NCBI GenBank assembly: GCA_025800435.1
Contig: JAOXRV010000086.1
Coordinates: 1-7,617, forward strand
Length of the DNA: 7,617 nucleotides
Source: Cellvibrionaceae bacterium
GTDB lineage: Bacteria; Pseudomonadota; Gammaproteobacteria; Pseudomonadales; Cellvibrionaceae
Direction: 5' to 3'
Shown here: one piece after another, positions 1 to 5,208 of the stretch
Numbering within the stretch: the first letter of the stretch is position 1
Layout of the letters: each line of letters starts with the position of its first letter
The notes under the pieces: generated by a model
Seen by the model: the letters and a program-made list of their open reading frames with translations, nothing else
What the model was told of the DNA's origin: nothing
The model's database searches: none
Translations under genes and position numbers: made by a program

Positions 1-405
1 ATTGGCGTAGTAGGGGCCGCTCAAATTGGCGCGGTCACTGGGCGGCAAAAAGCGGCCGGCCCAAACCTGGAACATATCCGAGAACTTTACCTTAACCACA
101 CCATCGAGCACCCGAATACCGTCGCAGCTGCCGTCGCTGCCCGTCTCACATTCGGTATTCAGCTCAATATCGACCATTTCGTGCACCTTGCCATTGAGAT
201 AAAAGCGCAAGCTACTCAAGGCAAAATCAGTGCTATCCACTTCGGGGCCATCTCTATATTCCACTTCGTTGTATTTGACCTCGGTGCGCAAGCCCATTCC
301 CACGGTCAGCGAACGCACCTCGTCAATTTTAATTTTGGCACCTGCCCACACTGGGCTGGCCACTGCGGCCGCCAGCAAACTGCTAATCACTAGTTTTTTA
401 CTCAT
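1..405 (-). CDS. Phosphate-selective porin-like outer-membrane protein, N-terminal 135 residues (partial)
   Basis: Seen: 135 codons run from an ATG at 405 to the left edge, so the C-terminus is missing. Residues 1-21 form a Sec signal peptide (MSKK n-region, hydrophobic LVISSLLAAAVASPV core, cleavage probably after VWA). The mature part alternates polar and hydrophobic residues as beta-strands do (LRTEVKY, LRFYLNGKV, VKVKFSDMFQVWAGRFLPPSDR). Family knowledge: a short strand followed by an aromatic-rich 'AGRFLPPSDRANLSGPYY' stretch is typical of OprP/OprO-like porins, trimeric barrels that pass anions or other small solutes. Substrate cannot be told. Start choice: AAGGA lies 8-9 nt upstream of the 405 ATG; an in-frame ATG three codons earlier (414) has no room for a ribosome site. 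Its start is 28 bp after the MCP stop on the same strand, with no terminator between, so co-transcription is likely. Oddity: C86 and C94 flank a Gly/Asp-rich loop and could form a disulfide. Confidence 0.75.
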   Translation of the reverse strand, partial: MSKKLVISSLLAAAVASPVWAGAKIKIDEVRSLTVGMGLRTEVKYNEVEYRDGPEVDSTDFALSSLRFYLNGKVHEMVDIELNTECETGSDGSCDGIRVLDGVVKVKFSDMFQVWAGRFLPPSDRANLSGPYYAN

Positions 406-433
406 TTCTCTCATCCTTGTTTGATACTGCGGT

Positions 434-2173
434 TTACACTTTAAATCCGGCCACTTCCTGGCGCATATTATGGGCAGCGCCATCAAGTTCTTTAGAATGC
501 TCCTGTAATAGCAAGCTGCGCTCATCAATATCGCGGGCAATCTCGGCCACACTGGTAACATGGGCGGCAATATCTTCACTAACCTGTAGCTGCTGCTCGG
601 TAGCCGAGGCAATTTGACTGTTGAGCTGGTGAATTTTAACCACCGAGTCTTCCACCCCCTCAAATGCCTGGCGCGCTTCGAGCAGCTGGCCATTGGCCAC
701 CCGAATGCGCTCATCGCTGCTGGTCATGGCCTGGGTGGCCAACTTGGCTTTTTCGCCCAGGGTTGAAATCATTTGCTCAATCTCGCCGGTAGAATCTTGG
801 GTGCGGCGCGCCAGTGAGCGCACCTCGTCGGCGACCACCGCAAAGCCCCGCCCTTGCTCGCCAGCTCGGGCCGCTTCAATTGCCGCATTTAACGCCAATA
901 AATTGGTCTGCTCGGCAATGCCTTTAATCACCTCTAACACCGCACCTACCCGGCTACTTTCTTCGGCCAACTCATTGATAATAGCGGCGGAATCTTGGGC
1001 CTCTTGTTGCAGGCGCTCAAACTCAGATACAGTGTTATTTAGGATAGTCTCGCTGCGGTGGGCAAATTTTTCAGTATCAGCCGCATGGGATTCTGCATCA
1101 TTGGTACTCTCGGAAACACTGCGCAGGGCGCCGGTCATTTCTTCAATTGCGGTGGATATGGATTCCAATTTGGTACGTTGGCCACTGGATAAATTGGCAT
1201 TGCCGCCGCCGATATCAACCACCTTCTCTGACAGCTGGTTAACGTTTTGACTAACATCATTAACGGTACCAATAATGCCGCGATAGCCATTCAACAAACG
1301 CCCAACCGTAAGCGAAATCTGGTTGATATCATTGACTTTGTAACCTGCTAACTTGCGACGCAGATCGCGTTTGCGCTCTACTTCGCTGATATTATTGGTC
1401 AGGTTTTGTATCGGCGAGGTAATCATACTGGAAACCAATAAATAGCCCAGCGTCGAAGCGCCGACAACCGCCACCAACAACAACACGCTCAGCCACACTA
1501 AATTGCGGGCCGACTCTAGGGCCGCCTGTACTTGTGTATCGGTACGCTGCTCTAGCTCAGTAAAAAAGCCATCGATTGGACGCATGATTTTGGCTTTTTC
1601 ACTGTGGTAGGTATTGCTGTGCAATAAATCGCGGGCCATGGCAAAATCCGGGGTGCCCTTAACGCTATAATTGCCACTGCCATCGTCGTATAGGCCTTTA
1701 ACCGCGTTCATGGCTTTTACTTCCAGGCCCACCAAACCATCAGAATTGGCCTGGGCTTCGGCCAGTTTTTTAAACTCGCTCTCGCTAAAGCCGAGTTTTT
1801 TCATATGCTCCTGCAGGTTTACCGCAGCGCCATCTGGCTTGGGCTTTTGCCCATAGCTCAATACCAAATCCCAATAAATAGTGTGATAATTGACCGGGCG
1901 AGGTTTCTTACCATTGCGGATATCGAGGATATCCATATACATTTTTTCGTATTTGCTATCGCCGGTCACCACATAGGTTCGACCCAGGCGAGTTAAGTCA
2001 TCAGAGCTCTGGCGCAATTCGTCTGCGGCTTGATAGGAGAGATAGCGCACCTCTGACATTTCGTTAACATCATTGACCAGGGCATTTAGGTTAAAAACCG
2101 AGAAAGCGCTAAAGACAGACAATAGTGAAATGGCACTAAAGACAATTAGCATTAATCTTTTGGAGGAAATCAT
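434..2173 (-). CDS. Methyl-accepting chemotaxis protein (transmembrane chemoreceptor)
   Basis: A 579-residue inner-membrane receptor that would signal through CheW/CheA to the flagellar motor or another Che-controlled output. Seen, in order: TM1 about residues 7-30; periplasmic sensor about 31-224; TM2 about 225-248; HAMP about 250-303 (begins TSPIQNLTNNISEVERKRDL); a long coiled-coil signalling domain to the C-terminus. The conserved hairpin tip is at about 420-450, EQTNLLALNAAIEAARAGEQ followed by GRGFAVVADEVRSLA. The sensor is mostly helical, with a charged block at 50-105 (ADELRQSSDDLTRLGRTYV, then DILDIRNGKKPRP and IYWDL); I recall similar blocks in sensor domains of other proteobacterial receptors, but the ligand is unknown. 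The protein ends VAGFKV, with no C-terminal NWETF-type tether for CheR/CheB. Start: ATG at 2173 precedes TM1 directly and has GAGG/GGA 5-11 nt upstream. A porin gene follows 28 bp downstream. Family assignment is firm; stimulus is not. Confidence 0.96.
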   Translation of the reverse strand: MISSKRLMLIVFSAISLLSVFSAFSVFNLNALVNDVNEMSEVRYLSYQAADELRQSSDDLTRLGRTYVVTGDSKYEKMYMDILDIRNGKKPRPVNYHTIYWDLVLSYGQKPKPDGAAVNLQEHMKKLGFSESEFKKLAEAQANSDGLVGLEVKAMNAVKGLYDDGSGNYSVKGTPDFAMARDLLHSNTYHSEKAKIMRPIDGFFTELEQRTDTQVQAALESARNLVWLSVLLLVAVVGASTLGYLLVSSMITSPIQNLTNNISEVERKRDLRRKLAGYKVNDINQISLTVGRLLNGYRGIIGTVNDVSQNVNQLSEKVVDIGGGNANLSSGQRTKLESISTAIEEMTGALRSVSESTNDAESHAADTEKFAHRSETILNNTVSEFERLQQEAQDSAAIINELAEESSRVGAVLEVIKGIAEQTNLLALNAAIEAARAGEQGRGFAVVADEVRSLARRTQDSTGEIEQMISTLGEKAKLATQAMTSSDERIRVANGQLLEARQAFEGVEDSVVKIHQLNSQIASATEQQLQVSEDIAAHVTSVAEIARDIDERSLLLQEHSKELDGAAHNMRQEVAGFKV

Positions 2174-2251
2174 ATTCCAGCCTCACACAGGGACTCTGTT
2201 CTGGCCACCTAGGCCGTAGACTTGAACCTCGTTAGTACTTACTAAGGCAAA

Positions 2252-2274
2252 CTAGATTCCTTCTAGGTATAGCA
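2252..2274 (-). promoter_or_regulatory. Possible extended -10 promoter with adjacent inverted repeat, for the MCP
   Basis: Reading the minus strand, TGC-TATACC (2274 to 2266) resembles an extended -10 element, with an A/T-rich tract upstream (eight A at 2287-2280) that could act as an UP element. No good -35 box is present. The inverted repeat CTAGA-TTCCT-TCTAG (2252-2266) abuts the -10 and would cover the start point, a usual place for a repressor site. The leader to the MCP ATG would be about 90 nt. This is pattern inference only. Confidence 0.28.
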
Positions 2275-2442
2275 AAATATTTTTTTTCCCGAGCCTTAAA
2301 TAAAAGCCATGCGATAAACGCAGCCGTAAAAGTGCCATTAGCGCCAAAATGGGCATCACATTAGGACAGAAGCCCCAAAGCGCGTGAATAAAGAGGAAAT
2401 AAAACTAGGGTGAAACAGAGGTAAAAAGCGAGTTGTTACGAT

Positions 2443-2456
2443 TTTTGCAAGCAAAA
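2443..2456. promoter_or_regulatory. Perfect palindrome TTTTGC-AA-GCAAAA, possible operator
   Basis: Six-base arms around a two-base centre lie 133 bp before the DMT permease start. The site is inside the spacer of a weak candidate sigma-70 promoter facing that gene, TTGTTA (2433-2438) and ACTAAT (2456-2461), each matching 4 of 6 consensus bases at 17-bp spacing. A dimeric regulator could bind here, but no regulator gene is in the window, and an A/T-rich palindrome of this size can arise by chance. Confidence 0.25.
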
Positions 2457-2518
2457 CTAATTAAACTAGGGTAGCCCTGAATAAAAAATTGTAGCTGTAT
2501 TGTCTGGCTATTTTGTCG

Positions 2519-2556
2519 TATCTTGGCCCACTGTTAATATCTTGGCCCACTATTAA
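2519..2556 (+). repeat. 19-bp tandem direct repeat upstream of the DMT permease
   Basis: Two adjacent copies with period 19: TATCTTGGCCCACTGTTAA (2519-2537) and TATCTTGGCCCACTATTAA (2538-2556), differing at one base. They end 32 bp before the GTG start. Two helical turns is about 21 bp, so a 19-bp period puts the copies on nearly the same DNA face, which suits tandem binding of one regulator. A weak -35/-10 pair (TTGTCG 2513-2518, TAATAT 2535-2540, 16-bp spacer) overlaps the first copy. Alternatively this is a recent slippage duplication with no function. Confidence 0.85.
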
Positions 2557-2588
2557 ATAGACAAGCAAACCAAAGAGAAAGACCGAGC

Positions 2589-3506
2589 GTGAACAATATC
2601 AGCCTATACTTGGCAACTGTTTTTATTTGGGGCTCCACCTGGCTGGCAATTACCTTTCAACTGGGCGAGGTGGCGCCACTGGTATCGGTGGCCTATCGCT
2701 TTGGCTTGGCAGCGGTATTGCTACTGCTGTTTTGCCTGGCCTTTGCTAAAAACCTTAAATTCAGTCTGGCTGAGCACGGGCTGATGTTCTTACAAGGCAA
2801 TTTACTGTTCGGCTTTAACTACTGGCTAATGTATTTGACCACCGAGCGTATCAGCTCGGGCCTGGTGGCGGTTATTTTTACCGGTATTGTGTTTTTAAAT
2901 ATATTTAATGCCAGGGTATTTCTCGGCCACCGGATACAAGCCCATGTGCTGCTGGCAGGTCTAGTCGGTATTGTCGGTATCGCCATGGTATTTTGGCCCG
3001 AGCTGGCCAATGCCGACACCCACTCCGATATCGGCACCGCTATCGGCCTTGGCCTGGCCGCCACCTATTGTGCATCGCTTGGCAATATCGTCTCCTCCCA
3101 CAGCCAGCGCCGGCAAATTCCGGTGTTGCAGGCCAATGCCTGGGGCATGAGCTATGGCGCCGTCACCATGTTAATTATTGCGCTAATGATGGGCCATAAA
3201 CTCAACTTTGATATGCGCCCAGCCTATATCGCCTCGCTGCTGTATTTATCGGTATTTGGCTCAATTGTCGCCTTTGGCTGCTACCTGACCCTGGTCGGTC
3301 GGATCGGGGCCGACAAGGCCGCTTATGCCGGGCTACTGTTTCCATTGATTGCTTTGCAACTATCCGCCTGGTTTGAAGGCTATCAATGGTCGCTGCTGGG
3401 GCTGCTCGGGCTGGGCCTGGTACTGCTGGGTAATATTCTGGTGCTAACCCCCAAGACACACCTGGCCCGCGCTAGCCGAGCACTGACGCTTTCACCCAGG
3501 CGATAG
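2589..3506 (+). CDS. DMT superfamily permease (EamA-type), probable metabolite exporter
   Basis: A 305-residue inner-membrane protein, the usual length for EamA/RhaT-type drug/metabolite transporters. Seen: ten hydrophobic segments at about residues 3-22, 30-52, 63-82, 89-110, 117-137, 147-168, 180-200, 212-234, 242-262 and 265-287, arranged as two five-helix EamA repeats. Family landmarks are WGSTWLAI in TM1, the SVAYRFGLA stretch opening TM2, and a Gly/Leu-rich last helix followed by a basic tail (SRALTLSPRR). Known members export amino acids, nucleosides or other metabolites; the substrate here cannot be inferred. Start: GTG at 2589 is needed to include TM1, since the first internal Met is residue 66 inside TM3; the ribosome site is weak (AGAGAAAGA). 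A MATE transporter follows 84 bp downstream on the same strand. A 19-bp tandem repeat upstream may control expression. Confidence 0.9.
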   Translation: MNNISLYLATVFIWGSTWLAITFQLGEVAPLVSVAYRFGLAAVLLLLFCLAFAKNLKFSLAEHGLMFLQGNLLFGFNYWLMYLTTERISSGLVAVIFTGIVFLNIFNARVFLGHRIQAHVLLAGLVGIVGIAMVFWPELANADTHSDIGTAIGLGLAATYCASLGNIVSSHSQRRQIPVLQANAWGMSYGAVTMLIIALMMGHKLNFDMRPAYIASLLYLSVFGSIVAFGCYLTLVGRIGADKAAYAGLLFPLIALQLSAWFEGYQWSLLGLLGLGLVLLGNILVLTPKTHLARASRALTLSPRR

Positions 3507-3524
3507 TGACGGTTTGACCATAGG

Positions 3525-3542
3525 CAGCCCCCGGGGTGGCTG
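3525..3542 (+). terminator. Weak GC-rich hairpin between the DMT and MATE genes
   Basis: CAGCC (3525-3529) pairs with GGCTG (3538-3542), enclosing eight GC-rich bases that can extend the stem with one mismatch. No T-run follows (the next bases are TTACAC), so it is not a typical intrinsic terminator; it may attenuate or simply punctuate transcription between the two transporter genes. Confidence 0.22.
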
Positions 3543-3569
3543 TTACACTGGAGCCCTAATATTGATAAT
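3542..3569 (+). promoter_or_regulatory. Candidate sigma-70 promoter for the MATE gene
   Basis: GTTACA (3542-3547, 4 of 6 consensus bases) and GATAAT (3564-3569, 5 of 6) are separated by 16 bp. The predicted start point near 3576 leaves a short leader of about 15 nt that still contains the AGCGGA ribosome site. If used, the MATE gene can be transcribed independently of the upstream permease. Confidence 0.35.
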
Positions 3570-3590
3570 AATAAAGTCAGCGGACAATCA

Positions 3591-4943
3591 ATGGGCACAC
3601 CTCAGGATAGCGCTCCCCCCAAATCCAAACGCGCCAGTATTCTCGGCCTCGCCCTGCCGAGTATTTCCCTGTTTCTGATTTTTAATATTGTTAATTTGGC
3701 GGTGATCAAAATCGTCGCCACCTTAGGCACACCCGAAGTGGCCGCCGTCACTACCGGCTCGCGTATATTTTTTATTGTGTACGCGGGTATTATGGGGCTA
3801 TCCGCTGGAGCCACGGCACTGATCGCCCACGCCTGGGGTGCCAAAGATACAGCCCTGGCCGCACTCTACACCAATTTAAGTATCAAGCTGGGTATCGCCC
3901 TGACCCTGGTGACCAGCCTGATTTTTATTGTCATGGTGCCAGTACTGGCCGACCTGTTTCAACTGCAAGGCCAGGCCCGGGTCGCCACCATTGACTATGT
4001 GCGCTACTCCAGCCTGTTTAATATTAACTTTGCGATTATTATTTTAATTACCTCGGCGGTACGCGCCGCCGGCGATGGCTGGGTGCCATTCTATTTAACC
4101 GCCATTACCAATGCCCTATTTTTGCCCCTGTGCGCCGCACTCACCTACGGCTGGCCGCAACTGGGCATTCCCGAACTCGGCATTCGCGGCACCGCCATCG
4201 GCGGTGGCATCGCCTATTTGCTCGGCAGCATTTTAACCTGGGGGCTGTGGGCCAGGCACAAGCTGCTGATTCCCGCTATTAGTGCCAGCTTTAAAACCCA
4301 TCGGGCCGAGTTAAAACGCCTGTGGCAAATCTCCTACCCCGCCATTGCCGAACAACTGGTGATACAAATTGCCCTGTTTTTATTTTTGATTATTGTCGCC
4401 AGCTACAGCACCGAAGCCTTTGCCGCCTATGGGGTGGGCCTGGGTATTTTATCCATTACCATTGTTATCGGCGCCGGCTTTGGGGTAGCGGCTTCGGCCC
4501 TGGTGGGCCAAGAACTGGGGGCGGGCCAAGCCGATAACGCCGTCAGCATCGGCTACCGCACTTTATTCTGGGCGTTTTTAACCATGACAATTATGGGCGG
4601 CCTAACCATTTACTTTGCCACCCCGCTGGCCGCAGCCATGGTCGACGACCCGGAGGTGGTTCGGTTAACCGCCGTGTTTTTATTGATGCTGGGCATCTCC
4701 CAACCCCTGATGTCGGTGGACTTTGCCCTAGGCGGCGCCCTGCGCGGCGCCGGCGACACCCGTTTTCCCTTAATCTCAACCTTTAGCGGCTTTTTAGTCA
4801 CGCGCCTATTAACCGCCCTATTATTTATGTCCCTGGGCCTGTCGGTAGAATGGGTGTTTGGGGCCTTAATTGGGGATTATATTGTGAAAGCGGTGATGAT
4901 TTTTTGGCGCTTTCACTCTAAGGTTTGGCTTCATAAACTCTAA
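3591..4943 (+). CDS. MATE-family multidrug/metabolite efflux transporter
   Basis: A 450-residue inner-membrane protein of usual MATE length, with about twelve hydrophobic helices in two homologous halves. The internal duplication is visible: RAAGDGWVPFYLTAITNAL (about 158-176) in the N-half corresponds to LRGAGDTRFPLISTFSGFL (about 384-402) in the C-half. Other family landmarks are GLSAGATALIAHAWGAKD (69-86), its C-half counterpart GVAASALVGQELGAGQ (298-313), and ALPSISLFLIFNIVNLAVI (21-39) as TM1. MATE proteins expel cationic drugs, dyes or metabolites using Na+ or H+ gradients; the coupling ion and substrate are not deducible. Start: ATG at 3591 has AGCGGA about 7 nt upstream and gives a short basic cytoplasmic tail (PPKSKR) before TM1. 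It sits in tandem behind the DMT permease and converges on the amidohydrolase across a structured gap. Confidence 0.95.
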   Translation: MGTPQDSAPPKSKRASILGLALPSISLFLIFNIVNLAVIKIVATLGTPEVAAVTTGSRIFFIVYAGIMGLSAGATALIAHAWGAKDTALAALYTNLSIKLGIALTLVTSLIFIVMVPVLADLFQLQGQARVATIDYVRYSSLFNINFAIIILITSAVRAAGDGWVPFYLTAITNALFLPLCAALTYGWPQLGIPELGIRGTAIGGGIAYLLGSILTWGLWARHKLLIPAISASFKTHRAELKRLWQISYPAIAEQLVIQIALFLFLIIVASYSTEAFAAYGVGLGILSITIVIGAGFGVAASALVGQELGAGQADNAVSIGYRTLFWAFLTMTIMGGLTIYFATPLAAAMVDDPEVVRLTAVFLLMLGISQPLMSVDFALGGALRGAGDTRFPLISTFSGFLVTRLLTALLFMSLGLSVEWVFGALIGDYIVKAVMIFWRFHSKVWLHKL

Positions 4944-5208
4944 TGCCCTGATTCTAATAGCAAGGATACCACCACAGAATTCAAAATTAGGCGCTCTTCT
5001 GCTGTGAGCATTGTGGCTGGAATTCTCGCAGCTAGATGCCGTGCAATGAGTAAGCTTGAGGGGTGAGGGGTACTTTCGCAGAGACTAGGCTTCTGGATGA
5101 AACGGGGGGCAGCTGCTGGATGCAGCGCTTTTGGAGCGGAGAAAGTACCCCTCACCCCTCAAGCTGGCTTTTGTTCCAAAGGTAGGGTTATTAACCCCCG
5201 TACAATAC
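4944..5208. other. 265-bp gap between convergent genes, largely a candidate repetitive element
   Basis: The gap lies between the stops of the MATE gene (plus) and the amidohydrolase (minus). Its right half holds a perfect 25-bp inverted repeat (annotated separately). The left half (4944-5052) is non-repetitive within this window. It reads through on the minus strand as an open frame of 71 codons, but the frame runs through one arm of the inverted repeat and has no plausible ribosome site, so I do not call a gene. GGGTTATTAACCC (5185-5197) is a five-pair hairpin with no T-run, just after the amidohydrolase stop. Confidence 0.6.
5053..5165. repeat. Perfect 25-bp inverted repeat with 63-nt loop (MITE-like or large hairpin)
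   Basis: The left arm (5053-5077, starts AGCTTGAGGGGTG) is the exact reverse complement of the right arm (5141-5165, ends ACCCCTCAAGCT). Pairing stops sharply at both ends of the arms. The 63-nt loop contains its own hairpin, GCTGC-TGGAT-GCAGC (5112-5126). Each arm carries an imperfect internal direct repeat of GAGGGGT/GAGGGGTA. Such long perfect arms between convergent genes suit either a non-autonomous mobile repeat or a bidirectional transcription block. No transposase or clear target-site duplication is visible. RNA from either strand would form a very stable stem. Confidence 0.88.

Larger units (their letters stand above)
2174..2588. other. 415-bp divergent intergenic region between the MCP and the DMT permease
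   Basis: No convincing coding sequence. The MCP-proximal part holds two perfect short inverted repeats, TTAGT-ACTT-ACTAA (2232-2245) and CTAGA-TTCCT-TCTAG (2252-2266), then an 8-T tract at 2280-2287. Further right the 10-mer AAACTAGGGT occurs twice (2402-2411 and 2463-2472), TTTTGC-AA-GCAAAA forms a palindrome at 2443-2456, and a 19-bp tandem repeat sits at 2519-2556. The stretch from about 2290 to 2510 is AT-richer than the genes. It must carry outward promoters for both flanking genes; no clear flagellar sigma-28 promoter was found for the MCP. Confidence 0.6.

Noticed and set aside
381..400. AATCACTAGT shared between the porin start (plus 385-394) and the amidohydrolase leader
   Set aside because: One copy is inside the porin signal-peptide codons, the other in a leader, and flanks differ; most likely coincidence.
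693..1250. Plus-strand open frame of 185 codons
   Set aside because: It lies wholly antisense to the signalling domain of the MCP; composition is Ser/Arg/Ala-rich as expected of a shadow frame, with no domain or ribosome site.
2402..2472. Direct 10-mer AAACTAGGGT repeated 61 bp apart
   Set aside because: Could be a regulator site, but a single short repeat in A/T-rich non-coding DNA has no further support; mentioned only in the region description.
4940..5155. Minus-strand open frame of 71 codons in the convergent gap
   Set aside because: Its start falls in the right arm of the inverted repeat and it translates straight through the palindrome; no ribosome site and no recognised family. More likely repeat sequence than a gene.
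5185..5197. GGGTTATTAACCC as an intrinsic terminator for the amidohydrolase
   Set aside because: Only five base pairs with a three-base loop and no T-run on the minus strand; too weak to call.
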